DNA of 64,000 nucleotides from Achromobacter insuavis (GCF_902859645.1 NZ_CADIJR010000021.1:1-64000), one strand, 5' to 3'. Positions 27,115 to 37,796 are shown, numbered from the stretch's first letter. The notes: generated from the letters alone by a model not told the origin. Numbers and translations are program-made.

Positions 27115-27807
27115 ATGCGCGATAACGTTCTGTCCCTGCGTCCCTTGATGGCGGCCACCGGCCTGGTGCTGGCAGCCCTGACGGCGCCCGCCCACGCTTT
27201 CTCAGATGACGAGGCCCGCAAGGCCATCCTGGATTTGCGCCAGCAGGTGCAGCAACAGAACGAGCAGAGCCAACGCGCCAAGCTGCAACTGGCCGACCAG
27301 ATCCAGGCGCTGCAACAGGAAGTCGCGCAACTGCGCGACCAGCTGGAACTGGTGTCGCGCCAGCAGCCCAGCGCCAACAAGCCGGGCGGCACCGCGGGAG
27401 GCGCCAACCCGCCGGGCGCGACCGCCGGCGATCCGCAGGAACAGGCCGCCTACGACGGCGCCATCGACCTGTTCCGCAAGGGCCAATACAAGGAGGCGTC
27501 CGAATCGCTGGCCGCCTTCACCGCGCTCTACCCCGCCAGCCAGCTCGCGCCCAGCGCCCAGTTCTACCTGGGCAGCAGCCGCTATGCGCTGAAGGACTTC
27601 AAGGGCGCCATCGAGCAGCTGAACGCCATGGTGCAGAAGGCCCCCGACAACGCCCGCGCCCCCGACGCCCTGCTGGTCATCGCCGGCAGCCAGATCGAGA
27701 TGAACAACCGCGCCGGCGCCAAGACCACGCTGCAGCGCATCGTCCGCGACTACCCGACCACGCCGGCCGCCAACACGGCCAAGAGCCGCCTGCAACTGCT
27801 GCAGTAA
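27115..27807 (+). CDS. cpoB: Cell division coordinator CpoB (YbgF)
   Basis: Periplasmic protein that couples peptidoglycan synthesis with Tol-driven outer-membrane constriction. The 230-residue precursor has a signal peptide (about 1-25, ending PAHAF), a coiled-coil trimerisation region rich in Gln (about 30-85), a Gly/Pro linker, and a TPR domain (about 108-230: AAYDGAIDLFRKGQYKEASESL and FYLGSSRYALKDFKGAI). It closes the tol-pal cluster. Its stop overlaps the ATG of an ABC permease (TAATG). Confidence 0.94.
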   Translation: MRDNVLSLRPLMAATGLVLAALTAPAHAFSDDEARKAILDLRQQVQQQNEQSQRAKLQLADQIQALQQEVAQLRDQLELVSRQQPSANKPGGTAGGANPPGATAGDPQEQAAYDGAIDLFRKGQYKEASESLAAFTALYPASQLAPSAQFYLGSSRYALKDFKGAIEQLNAMVQKAPDNARAPDALLVIAGSQIEMNNRAGAKTTLQRIVRDYPTTPAANTAKSRLQLLQ

Positions 27808-28850
27808 TGGCGGAAGCCGCCTCCGCGGTCGCCGCCTATCGGCACATCCTGCGCCGCCGCGCAGGGCTCATCGCCCTGCTGCTGGCGGCGATTTGCATTG
27901 GGCTGCTGCTCGATTTCACGCTCGGCCCTTCGGGACTGGGCTGGGGCGAGCTGTGGCGCACGCTGAGCGCGCCGGCGTCGGCCGATCCGACGCTGCGCGT
28001 CATCGTCTGGGACATCCGGCTGCCCTACGCCCTGATGGCCGCGCTGGTCGGCATGGCGCTGGGCCTGGCGGGCGCCGAGATGCAGACCATCCTGAACAAT
28101 CCCCTGGCCAGCCCGTTCACGCTGGGCGTGTCGTCGGCGGCCGCCTTCGGCGCGTCGCTGGCCATCGTGCTGCACCTGGGCCTGCCCGGCGTGCCGGACG
28201 GCTGGCTGATCGCCGGCAACGCCTTCCTGTTCGCCATGCTGGCGGCCCTGCTGCTGGACGGCGTGGCGCGCCGCGGCGGCATGAACAGCTCGGGCGTGGT
28301 GCTGTTCGGCATCGCCATGGTGTTCACCTTCAACGCGCTGGTGTCGCTGGTGCAGTTCACCGCCAGCGCCGAGGCCTTGCAGAACCTGGTGTTCTGGACC
28401 ATGGGCAGCCTGGCGCGCTCGAGCTGGACCACCGTGGCCGCGCTGGGGCTGGCGTTCGCCGTGGCGCTGCCGCTGGCCATGCGCCAATCCTGGAAGCTGA
28501 CCGCCCTGCGGCTGGGCGAGGAACGCGCGGCCAGCTTCGGCGTGGACGTGCGCCGGGTGCGGGTGACGGCGCTGGCGCGCGTCAGCCTGCTGTCGGCGTT
28601 GGCGGTGGCGTTCGTTGGCACCATCGGTTTCATCGGCCTGATCGCGCCGCATATCGCCCGCCGCCTGGTGGGCGAGGACCATCGCTTCTTCCTGCCGGGC
28701 AGCGCCCTGGTGGGCGGCGTCATCCTGTCGCTGGCGTCGGTCGCGTCCAAGAACCTCGCGCCGGGCGTCATCGTGCCGGTGGGGATCGTCACCTCGCTGA
28801 TCGGCATTCCGTTCTTCGTGGCGGTGGTGCTGCGCCGGAACATGCCATGA
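27807..28850 (+). CDS. FecCD/BtuC-family ABC transporter permease
   Basis: Inner-membrane permease for iron-siderophore, haem or cobalamin-type substrates. The 347-residue protein has about nine membrane helices; motifs include IVWDIRLPYALMAALVGMALGL, GAEMQTILNNPLASPFTLGVS and the ATPase-contact segment FVGTIGFIGLIAPHIAR, all typical of FecCD. It begins inside the cpoB stop (TAATG) and ends inside the ATPase start (ATGA). There is no periplasmic binding protein or TonB receptor gene alongside, so the substrate is open. Confidence 0.92.
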   Translation: MAEAASAVAAYRHILRRRAGLIALLLAAICIGLLLDFTLGPSGLGWGELWRTLSAPASADPTLRVIVWDIRLPYALMAALVGMALGLAGAEMQTILNNPLASPFTLGVSSAAAFGASLAIVLHLGLPGVPDGWLIAGNAFLFAMLAALLLDGVARRGGMNSSGVVLFGIAMVFTFNALVSLVQFTASAEALQNLVFWTMGSLARSSWTTVAALGLAFAVALPLAMRQSWKLTALRLGEERAASFGVDVRRVRVTALARVSLLSALAVAFVGTIGFIGLIAPHIARRLVGEDHRFFLPGSALVGGVILSLASVASKNLAPGVIVPVGIVTSLIGIPFFVAVVLRRNMP

Positions 28851-29641
28851 GCGCGGCGCCGACGCTGGCCGTCTCGGCCCTCACCGCCGGCTATGGCGGC
28901 CAGGACGTGCTGCACGGCCTGTCGCTGCCGCCCCTGGGCGCGGGCGAGGTCACGGCCCTGCTGGGCCCCAACGGCAGCGGCAAATCGACATTGCTCAAGG
29001 CCCTGGCGGGCCTGGTGAAGGTGCGCGCCGGCCACGCCCTGCTCGACGGCAAGGACCTGGTGCGGATGGATTTCGCGGCGCGCGCGCGCCACCTGGTCTA
29101 CCTGCCGCAGAGCCTGCCGGCCGCCGTGCACCTGAGGGTGTTCGAATCAGTGCTGGTGGCGGCCCGCGCCAGCGAAGCCGACGGACCGCCGGCGGATCTG
29201 CACGAGATCGACCGACTGCTGGCGCGGCTGGGCATCGGCCATCTGGCGCTGTCCTACCTGGACGCGCTGTCCGGCGGCCAGAAACAGCTGGTGGGACTGG
29301 CGCAGGCGCTGGTGCGGCGGCCGCGCGTGCTGCTGCTGGACGAGCCGCTGTCGGCGCTGGACCTGAACTACCAGTTCCATGTGATGCGGCTGCTGAAGCA
29401 GGAAACCGCCGATCACGGGCTGATCACGGTGATCGTGCTGCACGACCTGAACGTGGCGCTGCAGCACGCCGACCGGGCGGTGATGATCCATGGCGGCAGA
29501 CTGGTCGCCGCGGGCGCGCCGGCCGAGGTCATCACGCCCGCCTCGCTGGCCGCCGTGTACGGCGTGCACGGCCGGGTCGAGGCCTGCTCGCGCGGACGGC
29601 TGCAGGTGCTGATCGACGACCTGGAAGCCGATCCGCACTGA
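28847..29641 (+). CDS. ABC transporter ATP-binding protein, FecE family
   Basis: Cytoplasmic ATPase for the adjacent FecCD-type permease. The 264-residue protein has Walker A GPNGSGKST (about 38-46), Q-loop VYLPQS, signature LSGGQKQLVGLAQAL, Walker B LLLDEPLSALDL and the switch His in VIVLHDLNVAL. Its ATG overlaps the permease stop by four bases (ATGA). It ends the transcription unit that starts in tol-pal; a convergent deacylase gene follows. Confidence 0.93.
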   Translation: MSAAPTLAVSALTAGYGGQDVLHGLSLPPLGAGEVTALLGPNGSGKSTLLKALAGLVKVRAGHALLDGKDLVRMDFAARARHLVYLPQSLPAAVHLRVFESVLVAARASEADGPPADLHEIDRLLARLGIGHLALSYLDALSGGQKQLVGLAQALVRRPRVLLLDEPLSALDLNYQFHVMRLLKQETADHGLITVIVLHDLNVALQHADRAVMIHGGRLVAAGAPAEVITPASLAAVYGVHGRVEACSRGRLQVLIDDLEADPH

Positions 29642-29689
29642 CACCGCCGCGCCATCCGCGCGGCAAGACGCGGGACGGCCCGGGCGACG

Positions 29690-30187
29690 CTAGGCGCGCT
29701 GCGCCACGTCGGCGACCGGCGCGCCGGTCATGGCGGCCAATTGCTGCGGCGTCAGGTTGAACACGGCGTGCGGGTGCCCCGCCGCCGCCCACAGGCTGTC
29801 GTACTGGAACAGATCCTGGTCGAGCAGCATCACGGGCTTGACCGCGTGGCCGATGGGGCAGACGCCGCCGATGGCGTAGCCGGTCATGTCGCGCACGAAC
29901 TTGGCGTCGGCCTTGGCCAGCGCGCCGACCTGTTCGGCGACCTTGGCCTCGTCGACGCGGTTGATGCCGCTGGCGATGACCAGCACCGGCGCGTCGTCCG
30001 CGGCGCGGCGGAAGATGATCGACTTGGCGATCTGCGCCACCTCGCAGCCCAGCCCCGCCGCGGCTTCCGCCGAGGTCTTGCCGGTCTGCGGCAGCACCAC
30101 CACCGGCTTGTCGTGGCCCAGATCGGCCAGCAGGCGGGCAACGCGCCGGGCGGACTCGGGAAGATCGGCGGGCGTGGCGAGGGACAT
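29690..30187 (-). CDS. YbaK/EbsC-family aminoacyl-tRNA deacylase
   Basis: Stand-alone relative of the proS editing domain; family members hydrolyse mischarged tRNAs such as Cys- or Ala-tRNA-Pro in trans. The 165-residue protein has the conserved Lys in IAKSIIFRR (about 53-61) and the GYAIGGVCPIGH motif near residue 103. The start is at MSLATPADLPESARRVA; longer reading is antisense to the neighbouring hydrolase gene. Which mischarged tRNA it clears cannot be told here. Confidence 0.88.
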   Translation of the reverse strand: MSLATPADLPESARRVARLLADLGHDKPVVVLPQTGKTSAEAAAGLGCEVAQIAKSIIFRRAADDAPVLVIASGINRVDEAKVAEQVGALAKADAKFVRDMTGYAIGGVCPIGHAVKPVMLLDQDLFQYDSLWAAAGHPHAVFNLTPQQLAAMTGAPVADVAQRA

Positions 30188-30291
30188 CTGGCGACTCCGT
30201 TCAAGACAAAAAGATCGGGTCACGAGTTTATCAGCCCGGCCATGCCCCCGCGGCGGGCGCGGGCGCATGGCTGCCGCGTGGGCGAACCGGC

Positions 30292-30297
30292 TAGAAT
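30292..30297 (+). promoter_or_regulatory. Possible -10 box of alpha/beta hydrolase gene
   Basis: TAGAAT lies about 29 bases before the ATG at 30326. It overlaps an earlier in-frame ATG (30296), which argues for the later start. Confidence 0.35.
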
Positions 30298-30325
30298 GCC
30301 CGCCTGGCTTTCCGACCCCGACCCG

Positions 30326-31135
30326 ATGCGTTCCGAACCCGTCCTGCCCCTGCAAACCGCCGATATCGGCGGTTACGCCATGTCCTACACCGAATACGGT
30401 GAGGGCGCGCCCCTGGTGCTGGTGCACGGTTCGCTGTCGGACTGTCGCTACTGGAAATCGCAGATGGCGCCGCTGGGGCGTTCGTTCCGGGTGCTGGCGG
30501 TGTGCCTGCGGCGCTACTGGCCGGAAACCTGGGACGGGGAAGGCGACGGTTTCTCGGTGGCGCAGCATGGCGCCGACGTGCTGGCCTTCATCGACCAGGT
30601 GGCGGGCGAGCCCGCCCACGTGGTGGGCCACTCGCGCGGCGGCCGCGTGGCGCTGGAAGCGGCGCTGGCCCGCCCCGATGCCCTGCGCAGCCTGACGCTG
30701 GCCGACCCCGGTCTGCCGCTGCCCGGCGGCGACGACGCCCGTGGCGGCTTTCGCCAGCGGGCGCTCGAACTGATCCGCGACGGCGCCGTGGAAGAAGGCC
30801 TGGCGCTGTTCGTGGACACGGTGACCGGACCGGACACCTGGCAACGCATGGTGCCCTGGTTCAAGGAAATGGTGCGCGACAACGCCGGCACGCTGTTCGG
30901 CCAGGCCCGCGAGACCCCGGCCTCGCTGAGTCCGCAAGAGATCGCCTCGCTGACCCTGCCGACGCTGCTGATCGGCGGCGCGTTGAGCCCCGATCCCTAC
31001 CCCGCCGTGCTCGACGCGCTGGAAAGCTGGCTGCCGCAATCGCAGCGGGTGAACATCGCCGGCTCGTCGCACGGCATGAACCTGGGCAATCCGCGCGCCT
31101 TCAACGGCGCCATCGAATCGTTCCTGCGCGGCTGA
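30326..31135 (+). CDS. Alpha/beta-fold hydrolase
   Basis: Predicted cytosolic esterase-like hydrolase of unknown substrate. The 269-residue protein has the oxyanion segment VLVHGSLSDCRYW (about 30-42), the nucleophile elbow GHSRGGRVAL (Ser near residue 97) and a late His in SSHGMNLGN completing the catalytic triad; the Asp is probably near the GGALSPDPYP turn. An ATG 10 codons earlier is possible but sits in a likely -10 box. There is no signal peptide. It is convergent with the Lrp-type gene, 13 bases apart. Confidence 0.85.
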   Translation: MRSEPVLPLQTADIGGYAMSYTEYGEGAPLVLVHGSLSDCRYWKSQMAPLGRSFRVLAVCLRRYWPETWDGEGDGFSVAQHGADVLAFIDQVAGEPAHVVGHSRGGRVALEAALARPDALRSLTLADPGLPLPGGDDARGGFRQRALELIRDGAVEEGLALFVDTVTGPDTWQRMVPWFKEMVRDNAGTLFGQARETPASLSPQEIASLTLPTLLIGGALSPDPYPAVLDALESWLPQSQRVNIAGSSHGMNLGNPRAFNGAIESFLRG

Positions 31136-31148
31136 GCCGCGCGCGCCG

Positions 31149-31619
31149 TCAGGGTTCGACCGACGGCGTGTGCTTGAGGCGCTTGAGCACGAAAGTCGAG
31201 CGGCTGTGCCGCACACCGGGCAGCTTGTAGAGCCGCTTGCGCAGGAACTCCTCATAGCCTTCGGTGCCAGCCACGGCGACCTTGATGAGGTAGTCGTATT
31301 CGCCCGTCACCAGGAACGCCTCCACCACTTGCGGCAGCCGCGTGATCGCCTCGCCGAAGCGCGCCAGCGTGTCGTCGTCGTGGTGCTCGAGCGTGACCTC
31401 GATCATGACCGTGTCGGGCAGGCCCAGCGCCTTCTGGTTCAACAGAGCCGCGTAGCCCTCGATCACGCCCGCGTCCTCCAGCGCCTTGACCCGGTTCCAG
31501 CAGGGCGTGGGCGACAGGCCGACCTGCTCGGCCAGCTTCAGGTTGGTGAGGCGGCCGTCGGCGCGCAGGGCGCGCAGGATCTTGCGGTCGGTTTCGTCGA
31601 TTTTGGGTGGCGTGGACAC
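31149..31619 (-). CDS. Lrp/AsnC family transcriptional regulator, copy 2
   Basis: About 156 residues: winged helix-turn-helix (about 8-60; KILRALRADGRLTNLKLAEQVGLSPTPCWNRVKALE) and a RAM domain with VTGEYDYLIKVAV, the family's G-x-Y-D-Y motif. The start is set at GTG (31619), giving VSTPPKIDETDRKIL and normal family length; an ATG 25 codons upstream would add an unusual tail and cover the palindromic operator region. It is divergent from an EamA exporter, suggesting control of amino acid or metabolite export, as for LysE/YddG-type partners. Confidence 0.88.
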   Translation of the reverse strand: MSTPPKIDETDRKILRALRADGRLTNLKLAEQVGLSPTPCWNRVKALEDAGVIEGYAALLNQKALGLPDTVMIEVTLEHHDDDTLARFGEAITRLPQVVEAFLVTGEYDYLIKVAVAGTEGYEEFLRKRLYKLPGVRHSRSTFVLKRLKHTPSVEP

Positions 31620-31667
31620 GGCGGAAAATCCGTAAAAGAGAATATCCCTGCAAAACCCGATTCTAGA

Positions 31668-31702
31668 GGATATATATTCCTTCAATACCGCCAAATTGGC
31701 GG
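31668..31702. promoter_or_regulatory. Operator-like dyads between Lrp regulator and EamA exporter
   Basis: Contains an AT-rich imperfect dyad GGATATATATTCC (31668-31680) and a perfect 15-base palindrome CCGCCAAATTGGCGG (31688-31702). Such a phased pair is typical of Lrp-family autoregulatory regions; binding is inferred. Confidence 0.45.
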
Positions 31703-31863
31703 GAATCAGGAAACCTATTTTCCCGACCCGGCCGTAGACTTTCCATCAAGACGGGCATTACCCCGCCCGTCGGATCCAGCGCCCGCGCCGTGGCACAACC
31801 CGGCGCCGACGCCGGTGTAGTCCACCGCAGTGTGCCGCGCGCCGATCCGCGCGGCGGGAAATC

Positions 31864-32820
31864 ATGTCTCACGCAGCAGCAGTACCCGCAAGAACCGGCC
31901 TGGGCCTGTCCGGCACCGCCATGCTCCTGGCCGCGCCGGCGCTCTTCGCCTCCAACATGGTGGCCGCCCGCTGGGCCCACGACGCCGCCCTTCCCCCCGT
32001 TTTCCTGGCCTTCGGCCGCTGGCTGATCGCCTTCCTGATCCTGTTGCCGCTGGCCGCGCCGGCCTTGCTGCGGCATCGCCAGGCGCTGTGGCGCGGCCTG
32101 CCCACGCTGCTGCCGCTGGCGGTGCTGGGCATGGGCGTGGCGGTGGCGCCGCAGTACATCGGCGCCCAGAGCACCAGCGCCACCAACATCGCCCTGATCT
32201 TCTCGTGCAGTCCGATCCTGGTGGCGCTGCTGGAGGCGCTGATCTGGCGCAAGCCCCTGCCGCCCCTGCGCGCCGCCGGCCTGGCGCTGGCGCTGGGCGG
32301 CGTGCTGGTGGTGCTGACGCGGGGCGACGCCTCGGTGCTGGCGCGGCTGGCGTTCGGCCAAGGCGACCTGTGGGTGCTGCTGGCGGCCACCGGCTGGGCC
32401 TTCTATACGGTGCTGCAGAAGCGCCTGACGCTGCCGGCGGTGCCCGATGGCGCACGGCTGGCCGCGATGATGCTGGGCGGCGCGATCGCGCTGGCGCCGT
32501 TCGCGGGCATCGAGGCCGCCGCCGGCGCCACCCCGCCCTGGACCGATCCGCGGCTGGCGGCGGTGCTGCTGTTCCTGGCGGTGGTGCCCAGCCTGGGCGC
32601 GTATTACGTCTACGGCCGCCTGATCAGCCGCGCCGGTCCCGCCACCGCGGGCCTGTCGATGTTCCTGGTGCCGGTGTATGCCGCGCTGCTGGCCTGGCCG
32701 CTGCTGGGCGAGGCGCCGCAACTGTTCCATGCCTACGGCTTCGTGATGATCCTGCTGGGCGTGAAGCTGGCGTCCTCGCGCATGCGGGCGACGACGGCCG
32801 GGGCCGCCGCGCCGGCATGA
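31864..32820 (+). CDS. EamA/DMT-family transporter
   Basis: A 318-residue inner-membrane exporter with ten predicted helices in two EamA repeats (about 18-148 and 170-303), with motifs such as FASNMVAARWAHDA, FGRWLIAFL and QSTSATNIALIFSCSPILVAL. DMT carriers export amino acids, their analogues and other small metabolites. It is divergent from the Lrp-type regulator. Start: ATG after GGCGGGAAATC, weak. Confidence 0.88.
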   Translation: MSHAAAVPARTGLGLSGTAMLLAAPALFASNMVAARWAHDAALPPVFLAFGRWLIAFLILLPLAAPALLRHRQALWRGLPTLLPLAVLGMGVAVAPQYIGAQSTSATNIALIFSCSPILVALLEALIWRKPLPPLRAAGLALALGGVLVVLTRGDASVLARLAFGQGDLWVLLAATGWAFYTVLQKRLTLPAVPDGARLAAMMLGGAIALAPFAGIEAAAGATPPWTDPRLAAVLLFLAVVPSLGAYYVYGRLISRAGPATAGLSMFLVPVYAALLAWPLLGEAPQLFHAYGFVMILLGVKLASSRMRATTAGAAAPA

Positions 32821-32840
32821 AGCACACGTAGCGCCGACAT

Positions 32841-32872
32841 GAAAAAAGGGCCACCCGCACGGGTGGCCCTTG
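32841..32872 (-). terminator. Intrinsic terminator of fusA
   Basis: AAGGGCCACCC (32846-32856) and GGGTGGCCCTT (32861-32871) form an 11-bp stem with loop GCAC; on the minus strand a T6 tract follows (the A-run 32842-32847). Confidence 0.88.
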
Positions 32873-32890
32873 TTCCGAGCCGATCGGAAT

Positions 32891-35002
<2,112 letters not shown>

Positions 35003-35194
35003 GGCCTCGTTCCTTGCAGTAATCACCAGGAATGGGCGGCAGGTCCGACCGGATACTGCCGCGGCGGGCGCCATGCCGCGTTGAGAGGTGTGCTCGGGTG
35101 TTGCAAAACCGCGCCCGCACTTATCCGTAAATATTACGCGCCGCGAGCCGGTTTACAAGCTTTAGCCATAAGCGCCATAGGGGATGGCGCGGGC

Positions 35195-35222
35195 AAGAAA
35201 AAGCCCCTCGGCGGGAGGGGCT
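35195..35222 (-). terminator. Intrinsic terminator of uspA-like gene
   Basis: AGCCCCTC (35202-35209) pairs with GAGGGGCT (35215-35222) around 5 bases; on the minus strand the stem is followed by TTTTTCTTG. Confidence 0.8.
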
Positions 35223-35283
35223 GGGCACGGCATTGGCGCCGGCGGGCCTGACAGCGGCCTGACTCAGGCCGCGCGGGCCGGGA

Positions 35284-35748
35284 TTACTTCTTTTCTTCCT
35301 TGACGCGGTACACCAGCACGGCGGTGCTGGCCAGCGACAGCACCTTGGCGGTGACGCTGCCCAGCAGCAGGCGCGACAGGCCGCTGCGGCCGTGGCTGCC
35401 GATGAAGATCAGGTCGCAACCCGCGTCGGCGGCGGCCTGGACGATGCCGTCGGCCACGTTGAAGTTGGACACGGCGCGCGCCTCGGACTTCACGCCGGCG
35501 GTGTCGGCGCGGTCGGTGATCTGCTTGAGGTACTTGTCGGCCTGCTCGGCCGAGGCCTTTTCGTAGTCTTCGTCGGTGATGGCGTAGGCCGCGGCCATGC
35601 CGTCGAAACCGATGGTGGCGGCGAACGGCTGCGTCACGTAGAGGGCGACGACGTCAGCGCCCACCGAGCGCGCGAAGGAAATGCCGGCGTTGGCGGCTTG
35701 GGCCGACAGCGGCGAGCCGTCGGTGGGAATCAGGATCTTCTTGAACAT
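35284..35748 (-). CDS. Universal stress protein, UspA family
   Basis: A 154-residue single-domain Usp. It begins MFKKILIPTDGSPLSAQA with the conserved Asp of the nucleotide pocket and ends with the ATP-binding G-x2-G-x9-GS motif (GSHGRSGLSRLLLGSVTAKVL, read across about 123-143), so it is probably the ATP-binding type. The family is induced by starvation and stress; the exact role is unknown. A hairpin lies upstream; a terminator follows. Confidence 0.93.
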   Translation of the reverse strand: MFKKILIPTDGSPLSAQAANAGISFARSVGADVVALYVTQPFAATIGFDGMAAAYAITDEDYEKASAEQADKYLKQITDRADTAGVKSEARAVSNFNVADGIVQAAADAGCDLIFIGSHGRSGLSRLLLGSVTAKVLSLASTAVLVYRVKEEKK

Positions 35749-35795
35749 CTTGCCTGCTCCTGTTTGAGAGGAAGCTCCATGCTACCGGAAACCCG

Positions 35796-35820
35796 CCAGG
35801 TTCACATCAAGCGAACCTGG
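35796..35820. repeat. Inverted repeat between DUF442 gene and uspA-like gene
   Basis: CCAGGTTC (35796-35803) and GAACCTGG (35813-35820), an 8-bp perfect dyad with a 9-base spacer. It could be a weak terminator for the DUF442 gene or an operator for the Usp gene; there is no T-run. Confidence 0.5.
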
Positions 35821-35835
35821 GGTCCTTGATGCGCG

Positions 35836-36180
35836 TCAACCCAGCTGCTGGGCGGCGGCGAACAGATTGGTGCAGCGGGTGCCGGTGCGGCAGTACGCCA
35901 GCACCGGGCCCGGCAGGGTGCGCAGCAGTTCGGCGAAGCGGACCACGTCGGCCGCGGTCATGGCGCTGCCGACGACCGGCTGGTATTCGATTTTCAGACC
36001 GGCGGCGGCGGCGGCCTTGGAGACGTCGGCGGCGGTCGGCTGGTCGGGGCCGCCCTCGAAGTCGGGACGGTTGATGATGACGCTCTTGTAGCCGGCGGCG
36101 GCCACGTCGGCCATGTCGTCGGGACCCAGTTGCGGGGCGACGGCGAAGTTCTCGGTGAGGGGCTTGATCGGTGCGGACAT
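35836..36180 (-). CDS. DUF442/TIGR01244 phosphatase-like sulfur transferase-domain protein
   Basis: A 114-residue protein of the TIGR01244/DUF442 family, whose fold resembles protein tyrosine phosphatases. It carries the P-loop AYCRTGTRC near residues 98-106 (Cys and Arg of C-x4-R visible). In other bacteria this domain is fused to a sulfide-detoxifying dioxygenase-like enzyme (Blh). The start at MSAPIKPLTENF is chosen; the longer frame overlaps the MocR gene. It is separated from MocR by 46 bases. Confidence 0.85.
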   Translation of the reverse strand: MSAPIKPLTENFAVAPQLGPDDMADVAAAGYKSVIINRPDFEGGPDQPTAADVSKAAAAAGLKIEYQPVVGSAMTAADVVRFAELLRTLPGPVLAYCRTGTRCTNLFAAAQQLG

Positions 36181-36226
36181 GGCGATTCCTTGATGGGGGT
36201 GACTGCGTATTATTGTAGGAGCCGTT

Positions 36227-37660
36227 TCAGGCGAAAAGTTTTTCCAGCAGATTCCAGACGCCGCGGTCATCGACCATCGGCACCGAAAACCGCAACATGG
36301 TCGACGGCCCCTGCGACGGCGAGAACAGCGTGCCGGGCGCCAGCAGCATGCCCTGGTCGGCGGCGGCGCGGGCCAGCACCTCGCTGTCGCGCCCGCAATC
36401 GGCCCACACGAACATGCCCGCCTGCGGTTCGTGCCGGATCGTCAGGCCGAGCTTCTGCAGGCCCTTCAGGCAGCGCTGGCGGGCCTCGTCCACCCGCAGC
36501 CGCACGCGCTCGATATGGCGCCGGTACTGCCCTTCCATCAGCACCCGGTGCACCACCCGCTCGCCCAGCTCGGGCGAGGTCAGCCCGGCCAGCATTTTCA
36601 GGTCGGCCAGTTTCTGCAGGATGTCAGGATTGGCGGCCAGGTAGCCGACGCGCAGGCTGGCCGCCAGCATCTTGGAATAGCCGCTGACCAGGATGACGCG
36701 GTTGAGCCGGTCCAGCACCGCCAGCTTCATGGCGCCGCCCGGATGCAGCTCGCCGTAGGTGTCGTCTTCCACCACCATGAAGTCGTGGCGCTCGGCGATG
36801 CGCAGGATGTCGTAGGCGGCGCCGGCCGACAGGGTGTGGCCGGTGGGGTTGTGGACCGCGCTGTTGATGATGAACAGTTTCGGCTTGTGCTGCGCCGCCA
36901 GTTGCTCGAGCAAGGCGGTGTCGGGGCCGTCGGGGCCGCGCGGCACGCCGATCAGCCGGGCGCCGAAGGCGGCCAGGCGGCCGAAGATGACGAACCAGGC
37001 CGGATCCTCGACCAGCACGGTATCGCCCGGCTGCACCAGCAGGCGGGCGATCAGGTCCAGCGCGTGGGTGACGCCGTTGGTGGTGAGCAGGTTGCGCTCG
37101 GGATGGGCCGGCACGCCGTCGCTCTGCAGCGAGGCGGCGATCTGCTGGCGCAGCGGCGAAAACCCCTGCGGATGGCCATAGGACACGAGATGGCCGCGCA
37201 CCGAGCGGCCCACGGCGCGCACCGCGCCCGCCACCATTTCAGGATCGAGCCAGTCGGCCGGCAGCAGGCCGGCGCCGCCCGGCATGCCGGGGCCGCCCCC
37301 CTCGCGGAACATACTGCGCAGCAGCCAGGCGATATCGACCCGCGCCGGCGGCGTGAAATTCTGCGTCGACGCCGGCACGGCGACCGGGGCCAGTGGCCCG
37401 CTGCGGGCGCGCACGAAAAAGCCGGCGCCGCGCCGCGACTGCACCAGGCCGCGCGCCACCAGCCGGTCGTAGGCTTCCACCACCGTGAAGCGGCTGACGC
37501 CGGACTGTTCGGCCATCTTGCGGATGGACGGCAGCCGGGTGCCGGGGCGCAGCCCCTGTTCGTCGATGCGCCGGGCCAGGCCGTCGGCCAATTGCGCCAC
37601 CAGCGTGGCGTCGGCCTGGCGCACGGGCTGCCAGGGCATGGAAGGCGAAGCAACTGTCAT
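36227..37660 (-). CDS. MocR-type PLP-dependent transcriptional regulator
   Basis: A 477-residue fusion of an N-terminal GntR winged helix (about 15-80; LADGLARRIDEQGLRPGTRLPSIRKMAEQSGVSRFTV) with a C-terminal class I aminotransferase-like domain (about 120-470). The PLP-binding Lys is in VSGYSKMLAASLRVGYLA and the Asn/Asp pocket in VHNPTGHTLS. MocR proteins sense PLP or amino acids (PdxR, GabR). It is divergent from two exporters and the intergenic region has GTACCG direct repeats, so it probably controls them and itself. Confidence 0.93.
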   Translation of the reverse strand: MTVASPSMPWQPVRQADATLVAQLADGLARRIDEQGLRPGTRLPSIRKMAEQSGVSRFTVVEAYDRLVARGLVQSRRGAGFFVRARSGPLAPVAVPASTQNFTPPARVDIAWLLRSMFREGGGPGMPGGAGLLPADWLDPEMVAGAVRAVGRSVRGHLVSYGHPQGFSPLRQQIAASLQSDGVPAHPERNLLTTNGVTHALDLIARLLVQPGDTVLVEDPAWFVIFGRLAAFGARLIGVPRGPDGPDTALLEQLAAQHKPKLFIINSAVHNPTGHTLSAGAAYDILRIAERHDFMVVEDDTYGELHPGGAMKLAVLDRLNRVILVSGYSKMLAASLRVGYLAANPDILQKLADLKMLAGLTSPELGERVVHRVLMEGQYRRHIERVRLRVDEARQRCLKGLQKLGLTIRHEPQAGMFVWADCGRDSEVLARAAADQGMLLAPGTLFSPSQGPSTMLRFSVPMVDDRGVWNLLEKLFA

Positions 37661-37702
37661 GGGGATTTCACCAGGCCAGTGGTTGAAGTGACATGTATAA
37701 GT

Positions 37703-37719
37703 GTACCGGTACTGTACCG
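37703..37719. promoter_or_regulatory. Probable MocR operator repeats
   Basis: GTACCG occurs at 37703-37708 and 37714-37719, one turn (11 bases) apart, the first within the palindrome GTACCGGTAC. MocR regulators typically bind directly repeated sites near their own promoter. A TATAAG box (37696-37701) adjoins it. Confidence 0.5.
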
Positions 37720-37796
37720 ATAACTATGCGTAGAGTGACAGCAATGGCATCAGCCCGCAAGCCCCGCGGACCGCCCCCATTTTTCGACGCCCCGCC

